This document shows positions 24,853 through 33,763 of a stretch of DNA of 64,000 nucleotides, piece by piece. The number at the start of each line of letters is the position of its first letter. Within the stretch, counting starts at the first letter, position 1. The stretch spans positions 2,108,001-2,172,000 of the forward strand of contig OZ257155.1 of NCBI GenBank assembly GCA_965279355.1. Reading direction: 5' to 3'. A program made the position numbers and the translations under genes. Below the pieces are notes generated by a model. It was not told the origin of the DNA and searched no databases. It worked only from the letters and a program-made list of their open reading frames with translations. The stretch comes from G965279355 sp965279355 (lineage in GTDB: Bacteria; Pseudomonadota; Alphaproteobacteria; CACIAM-22H2).

Positions 24853-26141
24853 TCGCCGGCCTGTATCGCGGCCTGACCAGCGTTGCCGCTCCTGCTCTTG
24901 CTGGCTGGCTCCGATTACGGCTGCGCCAGGGAAAAGAGGACGCAGAGCGCATCGGCGAGCGTCGCGGCATCGCAGGGCGGCAGCGGCCCGCCGGTCCGCT
25001 GGTCTGGCTGCATGCCGCGAGTGTCGGCGAAGCGATGTCGGTCCTGCCGCTGGTCACGGAAATCCGCCGGCAATGGCCGAGCGTCACGGTCCTGTTCACC
25101 AGCGGAACCATGACCTCGGCACAATTGCTGGCCGAGCGTCTTCCGCCGGGCTGCCTGCACCAGTTCATGCCGCTCGACGTGCCGGCGTGGATCGACAGAT
25201 TCCTGGATCATTGGCAGCCGGGGGCCGTGCTCTGGGTCGAAAGCGAATTGTGGCCGAATGCCATCGCCGCGATCCGCCGGCGCGGCATCCCCCTGGCGCT
25301 GATCAATGCCCGCATGTCGCCGCGATCCTTTGCACGCTGGCAATCCGTCGCATCCCTGGTGAAACCGCCCCTCGATGCCTTCAACCCGTGCCTCGCGCAG
25401 GACGAGACCAGCGCCGCGCGGCTGAAAGCACTGGGTGCGGGCAATGTGCAGTCGCTCGGCAATCTGAAGTTCGACGCGGCACCGCTCGCCGCCGATGACG
25501 CCGAGCTGGCGCGCCTGCGCGACACCATGGGCGGCCGTGCCCTCTGGCTGGCGGCCAGTCTTCATCCCGGGGAGGTCGATGCCGTTGCCACGGCGCATCG
25601 CACACTCGCGACGACGCATCCGGGCCTGCTGACCCTTGTCGTGCCGCGACATCCGGCACGCGGCGGCGACATCGCCGGACTGTTCCGGTCCGCAGGACTG
25701 ACTGTCATCCAACGCTCCCAGGGCGCGCTGCCGGATGCCACAACCGACGTCTACGTGGCGGATACGCTTGGCGAGCTTGGCCTGTTCTATCGGCTGGTCT
25801 CGATTGCCTTCATTGGCGGATCTCTGGTGCCGCATGGCGGCCAGAACCCCCTGGAAGCGGCCCGCCTCGGCTGCGCCATCGTGACCGGCCCGCACATGCA
25901 TAATTTTGCCGAGGCGGCGAAAGCACTCAGCGGGGCCGATGCGATCGAGCAGATCGATGGCGGCTCATCCCTCGCCGCCGCGATCGACCGTCTCTTCCGC
26001 GATCCCGCTAAGGCAAAGGCGCGGGCGCAGTCCGCACAACAGATGGCCGCCCAGGGGCACGGCACGGTGTCGCGCGTAGTGCAGGCGCTGGCGCCGCTGT
26101 TCGAGAATCTTTACGTCGGGGCCCATCGTGCGCGCGCCTGA
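24849..26141 (+). CDS. waaA: 3-deoxy-D-manno-octulosonic acid (Kdo) transferase
   Basis: A 430-aa GT30 enzyme at the inner membrane that transfers Kdo from CMP-Kdo to the lipid A precursor. It shows LVWLHAASVGEAMSVLPLV near residues 54-72 (catalytic Glu in SVGE), VLWVESELWPN near 128, and a C-terminal FIGGSLVPHGGQNPLEAARLG, all diagnostic. An N-terminal membrane anchor is present. The gene overlaps the DUF374 gene by 4 bases and lpxK by 14, so it belongs to one tightly coupled lipid A operon. Confidence 0.95.
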   Translation: MIAGLYRGLTSVAAPALAGWLRLRLRQGKEDAERIGERRGIAGRQRPAGPLVWLHAASVGEAMSVLPLVTEIRRQWPSVTVLFTSGTMTSAQLLAERLPPGCLHQFMPLDVPAWIDRFLDHWQPGAVLWVESELWPNAIAAIRRRGIPLALINARMSPRSFARWQSVASLVKPPLDAFNPCLAQDETSAARLKALGAGNVQSLGNLKFDAAPLAADDAELARLRDTMGGRALWLAASLHPGEVDAVATAHRTLATTHPGLLTLVVPRHPARGGDIAGLFRSAGLTVIQRSQGALPDATTDVYVADTLGELGLFYRLVSIAFIGGSLVPHGGQNPLEAARLGCAIVTGPHMHNFAEAAKALSGADAIEQIDGGSSLAAAIDRLFRDPAKAKARAQSAQQMAAQGHGTVSRVVQALAPLFENLYVGAHRARA

Positions 26142-27114
26142 GTTCTGGCGCGCCGATCATGCCAGCATCGCGCCGGCGTTGTTGTCGCCGCTGTCCCTGC
26201 TGTTCCGTGCCGGCGCGCATCTGCGCACCTTAGGGACCAGTCCGTGGCGGGCGCCGGTGCCGGTGATCTGCGTCGGCAATTTGACGGTCGGCGGCAGCGG
26301 CAAGACACCGACGGTCCTAGCCATCGCCGACCGGTTGCTGGCAGCCGGCTTGCGCGTTGCCTGCCTCTCGCGCGGTTACGGCGGTGCCGCGCGCGGTCCC
26401 TTGCAGGTCGATCTCGCACACCATTCGGCAGCCGAGGTCGGCGACGAGCCGCTGCTGCTGGCGCAGATGGCGACGACCTGGGTGGCGCGCGACCGCAAGG
26501 AGGGGGCGCAGGCCGCGATCGTCGAAGGCGCCGACATCCTGCTCCTCGACGACGGGCTGCAAAACCCAACCCTGCGCAAGGACATCACCCTGTCGGTGAT
26601 CGACGGCGGCTTTGGTTTCGGCAATCGCCGTGTGCTGCCGGCGGGACCGCTGCGCGAGACCATCGAAAGCGGCCTCGCGCATACCAGCGCAGTGGTGCTG
26701 ATCGGCGACGACAGCCTCCGGCTGGCCGACGAGCTGGTCCGCCGCGTGCCGGTGATCCGCGCGTCGCTGGAGCCCGCGGATTCGGCATTTCGCCTCAAGG
26801 GGCGGAAGGTATTCGCCTTTGCCGGCATCGGCCGGCCCGCGAAGTTCTTCGACACGGTGCGTCAGCTTGGCGCCGAGCTTGTCGGCACCGCCGAATTTCC
26901 CGATCATCATCCGTTCAGCGAAGACGAGGCGATGCGGGTTGTCGAGAATGCCGAGCGGCTGCAGGCGATCCCGGTCACCACGACCAAGGATTTCGTCCGC
27001 CTGCCCGAAGGGGCCCGTCGCATGGTGACTGTCATCGGCATCCATCTGCGCTTCGAGAATCCGCTGGCGATCGACGATCTGCTGCGGCCTGTCATTGGAG
27101 AGGGTGGTGGCTAA
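26128..27114 (+). CDS. lpxK: Tetraacyldisaccharide 4'-kinase
   Basis: A 328-aa enzyme that phosphorylates the 4' position of the lipid A disaccharide. The N-terminus has the membrane-associated PEFWRADHASIAPALLSPLSLLF start. The P-loop is VGNLTVGGSGKTPTVLAIA near residues 51-69, then SRGYGG and DDGLQNPTLRKD with the DDGxQ metal segment. It starts with GTG at 26128 inside the end of waaA. The lpxL start lies within its last codons. Confidence 0.95.
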   Translation: MRAPEFWRADHASIAPALLSPLSLLFRAGAHLRTLGTSPWRAPVPVICVGNLTVGGSGKTPTVLAIADRLLAAGLRVACLSRGYGGAARGPLQVDLAHHSAAEVGDEPLLLAQMATTWVARDRKEGAQAAIVEGADILLLDDGLQNPTLRKDITLSVIDGGFGFGNRRVLPAGPLRETIESGLAHTSAVVLIGDDSLRLADELVRRVPVIRASLEPADSAFRLKGRKVFAFAGIGRPAKFFDTVRQLGAELVGTAEFPDHHPFSEDEAMRVVENAERLQAIPVTTTKDFVRLPEGARRMVTVIGIHLRFENPLAIDDLLRPVIGEGGG

Positions 27115-28027
27115 GCGCGCGGCCTGGAAGAACGCCCTGACGTCCTACGTCGTTCGACCGCTCGAAGTCGTGGCGCTGCACGTTCTCTATTTCTTTTTCC
27201 GCATCCTGCCGATTACCGCCTCCTCCGCCATCGCGGGCAAAGCGGCGCGGCTGATCGGACCCAGACTCGGCCTGTCGCGGCGCGCGCGCAAAAACATCCG
27301 GCGCGTTTTTCCCAAACTCACAGACCTCGCCATCGAAGAGCTGGTCCGGGAAATGTGGGAAAATCTTGGCCGGCTTGCCGGCGAGCTGCCGCATCTGCCG
27401 AAGATCAAGGTCTTCGACGACGATGACGCGTCGGGGCCACGCAGAGTCGACGTTGTCGGCATCGAGCATCTGGATGCGGCGCGCGACAGTGGTAAGCCGA
27501 TCATCTTTTTCACCGCCCATATCGGAAACTGGGAGATCGGGCCGCTGGTTTCCCGGCGCCGTGACCTGCCGCTACATGTCATCTATCGTTCGTCGAACAA
27601 CCGCTTCGCCGACCAGCTCTTCCTGTCCGGTCGAAGAAATGTCGTGGGCGGCATGATCCCCAAGGGCGCCGACGGCGCGCGGCAGGCGATGAAAGTCCTG
27701 CAGGAGAACCAGCCGCTCGCCATGCTGGTTGACCAGAAGATGAACGACGGCATTCCCGTGCCGTTTTTCGGCAGCGAGGCGATGACCGCGCCGGCGCTGG
27801 CGCAACTCGCTTTCCGCTATGACTGCATCGTGCTGCCGGCCTGGGTCGAACGGCTGGAAGGCGTGCACTTCCGCGTCACCATTGAGCCGCCGCTGGCCTT
27901 CACAAAAAGCGGAGAGCGGATGGTGGATGCGCGCAACGCGATGACCAAGGTGAATGCAAGGATTGAGGACTGGATCCGCCAGCGGCCCGGCCAGTGGCTA
28001 TGGCTGCACCGCCGGTGGCCCGATTAA
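27107..28027 (+). CDS. lpxL: Lipid A late acyltransferase (LpxL/HtrB family)
   Basis: About 306 aa. It adds a secondary acyl chain to Kdo-lipid A from acyl-ACP. It has an N-terminal membrane helix (VALHVLYFFFRILPI), then the catalytic TAHIGNWEIGPL (H-x4-E) and the VIYRSSNN, MLVDQKMNDGIPVPFFG and GQWLWLHRRWP family blocks. The start is chosen as GTG 27107, which follows GGAGAGG. TTG at 27095 is open too. It overlaps lpxK and abuts the convergent M23 gene with no spacer, so its transcript must run into the neighbour or end inside it. Confidence 0.92.
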   Translation: MAKRAAWKNALTSYVVRPLEVVALHVLYFFFRILPITASSAIAGKAARLIGPRLGLSRRARKNIRRVFPKLTDLAIEELVREMWENLGRLAGELPHLPKIKVFDDDDASGPRRVDVVGIEHLDAARDSGKPIIFFTAHIGNWEIGPLVSRRRDLPLHVIYRSSNNRFADQLFLSGRRNVVGGMIPKGADGARQAMKVLQENQPLAMLVDQKMNDGIPVPFFGSEAMTAPALAQLAFRYDCIVLPAWVERLEGVHFRVTIEPPLAFTKSGERMVDARNAMTKVNARIEDWIRQRPGQWLWLHRRWPD

Positions 28028-28840
28028 TCAGCCGCCGGGTTTGGGCATCGGCGGCACGACCAGCGCCGGATCGAGCCTGATATCGAACAGATTGAGGCCC
28101 CAGTGAAGATGCGCGCCGGTCACGCGCCCGGTGGCGCCGACCTTGCCGATCGGCTGGCCTTTCTTCACCCGCTCTCCGTTCTTCACGACGATATCGCTGA
28201 GATGGGCATAGCTGGAGTTGAGCCCATGGCCGTGATCGATCAGCAGGGTCTTGCCGGTGAAAAACATGTCGTCATGGACGAAACTGACAATGCCGTCGGC
28301 CGTCGCGACCACCGGCGTGCCTGTCGGCATCGCGATATCGACGCCCCAATGCGGCGCGCGCGGCTGGCCGTTGAGGATGCGCTGGCTGCCATAGACGCCG
28401 CTGACCGGCCCGGTCACCGGCCACATGAAGCCGCTGCGAAACAGCGATTCGCCCAGATCGCGCACACGGGCGGCCGCGACCTGCGCATTCTCGTCGCGAA
28501 TACGGGCCAGGGCTTTCGGGTCCGGCGTGACCTGCGCCTCGGGCAATCCGTCGATGCGCTGGATGTCGAAGTGCCGGGCGGTGACAGGAATGGCGCGGCT
28601 TTCGCGGCTGCCGGTCGGGTTGGTGATGGCAAGCGTCGCGGCGGTCACATCGCGGCCGACACCGATCACGAAGATCCCTTCGGCGGACACGCGGATGGGG
28701 CGGCCTTCGAAGACCAGCGCAGTGCCGGGGGTCGCGCGGCCCGTGACGAGGCCGCCCTGCACCAGCGTACCGTCGAGCGTCACCTCGGCGGAGGCCGGCG
28801 CCGCGATCAGCAGCAGCACAGCCGCCAGCAGGCGCTTCAC
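28028..28840 (-). CDS. M23 (LytM) family metallopeptidase, periplasmic
   Basis: A 270-aa protein with a signal peptide ending at APASA (residue 18). A beta-rich N-terminal region is followed by the M23 domain at about residues 140-260. Zinc ligands are in PHWGVDIAMP (H-x3-D) and GAHLHWGLN (H-x-H), so the active site is intact. It should cleave peptidoglycan cross-links. Its start overlaps the xseA stop by ATGA, so it is translationally coupled to a DNA-repair nuclease, a neighbour without an obvious functional link. Confidence 0.93.
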   Translation of the reverse strand: MKRLLAAVLLLIAAPASAEVTLDGTLVQGGLVTGRATPGTALVFEGRPIRVSAEGIFVIGVGRDVTAATLAITNPTGSRESRAIPVTARHFDIQRIDGLPEAQVTPDPKALARIRDENAQVAAARVRDLGESLFRSGFMWPVTGPVSGVYGSQRILNGQPRAPHWGVDIAMPTGTPVVATADGIVSFVHDDMFFTGKTLLIDHGHGLNSSYAHLSDIVVKNGERVKKGQPIGKVGATGRVTGAHLHWGLNLFDIRLDPALVVPPMPKPGG

Positions 28841-30267
28841 AGCAGCGAGCCCTGCTTGGTCGGATCTTTCACCGGCGCGGGTTTCTTGGTGCCGCTGCTT
28901 TCGGTGACCATCGCGCCAACCTGACCATCCTGGAAATGCAGGCGGATCGCCATGCCGTTGCGTGTCTCGTCCGCGCGCTGCAGCGGATGGCCCGACGCAT
29001 CGGTGGCCAGTGCAAAGCCGCGCGCCAGCACGCCCTTGTACGAGAAGCTGTCGAGCAGCCGCACGATGCCGGCGAGATCGCGGCTGCGCTGTTCGACCGT
29101 TGCCTTGGCGCAGCGGTCGAGCCGCTTGCCGAGATCGGTCGTCTGCACCCCATCGCGGCGGATCATCTGGCGGATGCTGTTCTGGAATGCGATCAGCCGT
29201 CCGCCAGACTCACGCACCCGGCCGCTGCGCTGGTTGACCCAGTTGCTGAGACCCAGCTTCAGCCGGTCAGACCAATCATCGAGACGCTGCGCCGCTTCGC
29301 CCAGCAGGCGGCGCGGATCGCCCAGACCGCGCGCGAGGCCCTCCACGCGCGAGCGGCGTTCCGAAATCATGCGGGTGAGGAAACTGACGAGGCGCTGCCC
29401 GTCGCGCTGCAGATCAGCCAGCAGCTCGGCGCGGACCGGCACCGCCATCTCGGCGGCGGCCGTCGGCGTCGGCGCCCGGCGATCCGAGGCGTAGTCGATC
29501 AGGGTCGTATCGGTTTCATGGCCGACGGCGGAAATCAGCGGGATTTTGCTCTCGGCCGCCGCGCGCACCACGTTCTCTTCGTTGAACGCCATGAGATCTT
29601 CGAGACTGCCGCCGCCGCGTGCGACAATCAGCAGATCGGGCCGCGGCACCTTTCCGCCCTCGGGCAGCGCATTGAATCCGTTGATGGCCGCCGCCACCTG
29701 CTGTGCCGCCGTCTCGCCCTGCACCGCCACCGGCCACAGCAGGACGTGACGCGGAAAGCGGTCGGACAGGCGATGCAGGATGTCGCGGATCACGGCGCCG
29801 GTCGGCGAGGTGATGACGCCGATGACTTCAGGGAGATACGGCAGGGCGCGCTTGCGCTCCGGGTCGAACAGGCCTTCGGCAGCGAGCCGCTTGCGCCGGT
29901 CCTCGATCATCTTGAGGAGCGCGCCCTCGCCGGCAAGCTCCATCGCCTCGACGACGATCTGGTATTTCGAGCGGCCGGGATAGGTGGTGAGGCGGCCGGT
30001 GACGATCACCTCCAGCCCGTCCTCGGGCTTGCAGCCGAGCCGGCCTGCGGTATTGCGCCAGCACACCGCGTCGATCGCGGCATCAACATCCTTCAGCGTG
30101 AAATAGAGGTGGCCGGAGGTGTGGCGCTTGTAGCCGGAGATTTCGCCCCGGATGCGGACGCGCTCGAAGGCGCCTTCCAGGGTGTTCTTTACCGCGCGCG
30201 AAATCTCGCTGACGGTGAACTCCGGCAGGTTCGAAATCGGGGGGCTGACGGGACGGATTTCGGTCAT
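28837..30267 (-). CDS. xseA: Exodeoxyribonuclease VII large subunit
   Basis: A cytosolic nuclease subunit of 476 aa. It has the N-terminal OB-fold (EFTVSEISRAVKNTLEGAFERVRIRGEISG), the catalytic domain with RGGGSLEDLMAFNEE and SAVGHETDTTLIDYASDRRAPTPTAAAE, and a coiled-coil C-terminal region. With XseB it degrades single-stranded DNA to oligonucleotides in mismatch repair and recombination. The ATG at 30267 is used rather than a TTG 10 codons upstream. xseB is not in the window. It is divergent from purD, a gene order seen in other alphaproteobacteria. Confidence 0.95.
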   Translation of the reverse strand: MTEIRPVSPPISNLPEFTVSEISRAVKNTLEGAFERVRIRGEISGYKRHTSGHLYFTLKDVDAAIDAVCWRNTAGRLGCKPEDGLEVIVTGRLTTYPGRSKYQIVVEAMELAGEGALLKMIEDRRKRLAAEGLFDPERKRALPYLPEVIGVITSPTGAVIRDILHRLSDRFPRHVLLWPVAVQGETAAQQVAAAINGFNALPEGGKVPRPDLLIVARGGGSLEDLMAFNEENVVRAAAESKIPLISAVGHETDTTLIDYASDRRAPTPTAAAEMAVPVRAELLADLQRDGQRLVSFLTRMISERRSRVEGLARGLGDPRRLLGEAAQRLDDWSDRLKLGLSNWVNQRSGRVRESGGRLIAFQNSIRQMIRRDGVQTTDLGKRLDRCAKATVEQRSRDLAGIVRLLDSFSYKGVLARGFALATDASGHPLQRADETRNGMAIRLHFQDGQVGAMVTESSGTKKPAPVKDPTKQGSLL

Positions 30268-30373
30268 TTCGGGGTGCTGATATGATACAAGCCGCAAGCG
30301 GCATTAGCGAGTGGGCCGGCGCCGCCGCGACTCGGGCGCCGCCTCCAGATTTGACAAGTGTGGCCCAAGTCTC

Positions 30374-31684
30374 ATGAAAATTCTGGTCGTCGGTTCCGGT
30401 GGGCGCGAGCACGCGCTGTGCTGGGCCATTGCCGCCTCTCCCCTCTGCACCAAGCTGTACTGCGCGCCCGGTAATGCCGGGATCGCCGACGAGGCCGAGT
30501 GCGTCGCGATCTCCAGCGACGATATCGATGGTCTGGTGAAATTCGCCCGCGAGACCGGGATCGATTTCGTGGTGGTCGGCCCGGAAGCGCCGCTGGTCGC
30601 CGGCCTGGTCGACAGGCTCGAAGCCGCCGGCATCAAGGCCTTCGGTCCGAACGCCGCCGCCGCCGAGCTCGAAGGCTCCAAAGGTTTCATGAAGGATCTC
30701 TCGGCAGCGGCCGGCGTGCCGACCGCCGGCTATGCGCGCTTCAAGGATGCCGAAAAGGCGCGCGCCTACGTCAAGGACTTCACGGCAAAGAACCCCGGCG
30801 AGGCCATCGTGGTGAAGGCCGACGGTCTCGCCGCCGGCAAGGGCGTCACCATCGCCTGGACCGCCGAGGAAGCGCTGCGCGCCATCGACGAGGCGATGGT
30901 CGACAAGCGCTTTGGCGACTCAGGCACCGAACTCGTCATCGAGGAATTCCTGCGTGGCGAGGAAATCAGCTTCTTCGCGCTGTGCGACGGCACCACAGCC
31001 ATTCCCTTCGGCTCGGCCCAGGATCACAAGCAGGTCGGCGATGGCGATACCGGCCCCAACACCGGCGGCATGGGCGCCTATTCCCCGGCCCCGCTGATGA
31101 CCCAGGCATTGTCCGACATCGTGATGCGCACCATCGTCGATCCAACGATGAAGGAAATGGCCAAGCGCGGACGTCCTTTCAAAGGCATCCTGTTCGCCGG
31201 CCTCATGGTCAGCGACGGCGTGCCGAAGCTGCTGGAGTTCAATGTCCGCTTCGGCGATCCCGAATGCGAGGTGCTGATCCCGCGCCTGAAATCGGATGTG
31301 CTGCCGGCGCTGATCGCATCGCGCGACGGCCAGCTGCGCAACATCACGGTGCGCTGGCAGGATCACACCGCCCTCTGCGTCGTGATGGCCGCGCGCGGCT
31401 ATCCCAACGATCCGCTGCGCGGCACCGTGATCGGCGGCCTCGGCGAAGCCGCCAAGGTACCCGGCGTCTCCGTCTTCCATGCCGGCACCAGGCGTGAAAA
31501 CGGCAAGATCATCGCCAATGGCGGACGTGTGCTGGGCGTCACCGCTGTTGCCGACACGCCCTCAAATGCGTACGCGCAGGCCTACACGGCCGTCGACCGC
31601 ATCAACTGGCCGGAAGGCTTCTGCCGCAACGATATCGGCTGGCGCGCGGTCCCGAGCTGGCGTGCCTTGAGGAATCGCGCATGA
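30374..31684 (+). CDS. purD: Phosphoribosylamine-glycine ligase
   Basis: A 436-aa ATP-grasp enzyme that joins glycine to 5-phosphoribosylamine in purine synthesis. Motifs are KILVVGSGGREHAL at residues 2-15, VVGPEAPLVAGL, VVKADGLAAGKGV near 148-160, the QDHKQVGDGDTGPNTGGMGAYSP block and EFNVRFGDPECEVLIPRL. The length is that of bacterial PurD. The ATG at 30374 gives the canonical start. The last 4 bases overlap the metallo-hydrolase start. Confidence 0.97.
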   Translation: MKILVVGSGGREHALCWAIAASPLCTKLYCAPGNAGIADEAECVAISSDDIDGLVKFARETGIDFVVVGPEAPLVAGLVDRLEAAGIKAFGPNAAAAELEGSKGFMKDLSAAAGVPTAGYARFKDAEKARAYVKDFTAKNPGEAIVVKADGLAAGKGVTIAWTAEEALRAIDEAMVDKRFGDSGTELVIEEFLRGEEISFFALCDGTTAIPFGSAQDHKQVGDGDTGPNTGGMGAYSPAPLMTQALSDIVMRTIVDPTMKEMAKRGRPFKGILFAGLMVSDGVPKLLEFNVRFGDPECEVLIPRLKSDVLPALIASRDGQLRNITVRWQDHTALCVVMAARGYPNDPLRGTVIGGLGEAAKVPGVSVFHAGTRRENGKIIANGGRVLGVTAVADTPSNAYAQAYTAVDRINWPEGFCRNDIGWRAVPSWRALRNRA

Positions 31685-32715
31685 ACAAGGAAGCGCCGCG
31701 GCTCGTCTATCCCTGGGACGCAGCACCAGCCTCCGGGACAGTTCGCGAGGTGGCGCCCGGCGTGAAATGGCTGTACATGCAGCTTCCCTTCGCACTGACC
31801 CACATCAATCTGTGGCTGCTGCGCGACGGGAACGGCTGGACCATCGTCGATACCGGCATCGGCAACGACGCCACCAAGGAATTCTGGGAACAGATCTTCG
31901 CCAACGAGCTTGAGGGTCTGCCGGTTACCCGCCTGATCTGCACCCATTTCCACGTCGACCATTTCGGGCTCGCCGGCTGGCTGTGCGAACGCTGGGGCAT
32001 CGACCTCTGGATGACGGCAGGCGAGTTCTATACCGCCCGCGCGATCTATCGCGAGGACCGCCCCAACGACCGCGCCACCCGCGAGGCGTTCTACCGCTCT
32101 CACGGTGTCGATGAGGCCGGCATCACGGCCCTGATGGGCAACAACCGCTTCAATCGCCTGGCGCCGATTATTCCTCCGTCGTTCCGCCGAATCAGCGGCG
32201 GCGCACCGATCGTCATTGGCGGCCGGGAGTGGATACCCATCATCGGGCGTGGCCATGCACCGGAACATGCCTGCCTGTGGTGTCCGGAGATCGACACGCT
32301 GATCGCCGGCGATATCATCCTGCCCCGCATCTCGCCCAACGTCAGCGTACGGTCGGACGAGCCGCTGTCCAATCCGCTGAAGGACTACCTCGGCTGTCTG
32401 CCTAATTTCGCGCATCTGCCTGGTAAGGCGCTGATCCTGCCCTCGCATGGCCTGCCGTTCCACGGGGTGCATGAGCGCATCGCCGATCTTCGTATCCATC
32501 ACGACGAGCGGCTGAAGGCCCTGCACGATTTCACTGCCGAACCACGGTGCGCCGTCGACTGTTTCCCGATCCTGTTCAAGCGCGAGATCACGCCCGACCT
32601 GGGTCTGATGTTCGCCGTCGGCGAATCCCTGGCGCACCTTCACTATCTGGAAGCCGAGAATCAGGTCCGCCGCGAACGCGACAGCGCTGGCATCTGGCGC
32701 TTCAGCCGCGCCTAG
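31681..32715 (+). CDS. MBL-fold metallo-hydrolase
   Basis: A 344-aa protein. The metal motif THFHVDHFG (H89-F-H91-V-D93-H94) is complete, with further ligands in GHAPEHACLW, AGDIILPRIS and LPSHGLPFHG. The C-terminal 80 residues look like the helical extension of LACTB2-type hydrolases. No signal peptide is seen, so it is cytosolic. The reaction is unknown; thioester and nucleic acid substrates occur in this subfamily. It is coupled to purD by an ATGA overlap, and its stop overlaps the convergent hypothetical gene by 4 bases. Confidence 0.88.
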   Translation: MNKEAPRLVYPWDAAPASGTVREVAPGVKWLYMQLPFALTHINLWLLRDGNGWTIVDTGIGNDATKEFWEQIFANELEGLPVTRLICTHFHVDHFGLAGWLCERWGIDLWMTAGEFYTARAIYREDRPNDRATREAFYRSHGVDEAGITALMGNNRFNRLAPIIPPSFRRISGGAPIVIGGREWIPIIGRGHAPEHACLWCPEIDTLIAGDIILPRISPNVSVRSDEPLSNPLKDYLGCLPNFAHLPGKALILPSHGLPFHGVHERIADLRIHHDERLKALHDFTAEPRCAVDCFPILFKREITPDLGLMFAVGESLAHLHYLEAENQVRRERDSAGIWRFSRA

Positions 32716-33062
32716 CGCCAGAGCTGCGAGAGCTGTTTTCCTTCGGGGAGGCGCGGCACCTGCAGTTCCGCTTCCTTGCCCGTCGGCACCGCGCGCCACG
32801 CCTCGCCGGCGGTGGCAAAACAGGTTTTCCCGTCACGCGACGAAATCAGAACCGTCCAGGTGCCGCTCGGCGAAAGCAGCAATTCGAGAACCGTGCCGTC
32901 AGCCGCGACACCGCGGCCGGCGGGGACTTCCTCGAAATTCTTGCTGAGTTCGGCAAGGATCGCGTCGCGCGGACCGCAGGGCGGCGTTTGCGGCGACTGG
33001 GCAAAGGCAACGCTCGAAACAGACAACAGTGCAACCGACAGCAGGCTCAGCGTCTTGTTCAT
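32712..33062 (-). CDS. Small exported hypothetical protein, 116 aa
   Basis: No family is recognised. The signal peptide (MNKTLSLLSVALLSVSSVAFA) is clear, and AAGGAGG lies 10 bases before the ATG at 33062. The mature part has two Cys (PPCGPRD and KTCFAT) that could form a disulfide. It also has a beta-like segment, VLELLLSPSGTWTVLISS, and ends in SQLW. The pattern of a small periplasmic protein with G-x-W-T-V repeats is common in alphaproteobacteria, but I cannot assign a role. Confidence 0.8.
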   Translation of the reverse strand: MNKTLSLLSVALLSVSSVAFAQSPQTPPCGPRDAILAELSKNFEEVPAGRGVAADGTVLELLLSPSGTWTVLISSRDGKTCFATAGEAWRAVPTGKEAELQVPRLPEGKQLSQLWR

Positions 33063-33217
33063 CTTGTTGTGCCTCCTTGGGCCGAAGCGGACACCCTTCA
33101 TCCATCATCTATCGACGTGGGAAAGCGTAACGCGATTTGCGCTAGCGGGGTGTGAGCCCGGCGTGACTTCGGGGAGACAAGGAGGCGACCGAAAACCCGA
33201 CCGGAACGCCGTTTTTG

Positions 33218-33685
33218 TCACCTTCGGGCGCGGAAAAAGCCTTTGAGAAGCTCGGCGGCGCGCGCCTCGTCCAGACCGCCATACACCTCCGGACGGTGAT
33301 GGCAGGTGCTTTGGGCAAAGATTCTCGGCCCCTGCTCGATGCCGCCGCCCTTTGGATCGGCGGCACCGTAGTAGAGGCGACGCAGCCGCGCGAACGAGAT
33401 CGCCGTGGCGCACATGGGACACGGCTCCAGCGTCACATAAAGGTCGCACCGCTCCAGACGCTTGGCGCCGAGCCGCATCGCCGTTTCGCGGATGACCAGC
33501 ATTTCGGCATGCGCTGTCGGGTCGGCGCGTTCGTCGACCAGGTTATGGGCCTGCGCCAGAACCTCCCCTGTGTCGCCGTCGACCAGCACGGCGCCGATGG
33601 GCACCTCGCCGCGCGCGGCGCCGGCTTCCGCCTGCGCCAGCGCCAGTTCCATGAAACCGGGCTGCTTCGACCCCATCTTCGACAT
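33218..33685 (-). CDS. tadA: tRNA(adenine34) deaminase
   Basis: A 155-aa zinc deaminase that converts A34 to inosine in tRNA-Arg(ACG). Zinc motifs are DPTAHAEMLVIRE (H-A-E) and LEPCPMCATAI (P-C-x-x-C). The R-L-Y-Y-G-A-x-D-P-K-G segment and the C-terminal ELLKGFFRARR also fit TadA. The start at 33685 is the most upstream ATG that keeps normal length; ATGs at 33676 and 33652 are alternatives. It diverges from the amidase gene. Confidence 0.92.
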   Translation of the reverse strand: MSKMGSKQPGFMELALAQAEAGAARGEVPIGAVLVDGDTGEVLAQAHNLVDERADPTAHAEMLVIRETAMRLGAKRLERCDLYVTLEPCPMCATAISFARLRRLYYGAADPKGGGIEQGPRIFAQSTCHHRPEVYGGLDEARAAELLKGFFRARR

Positions 33686-33763
33686 GAACGCATCCTTGGA
33701 GCAGCCACCGCGTATGGTCAAGGCACGTTGCGTCCACGGACTCCGCCGCCTAAAGTCCCGCCC

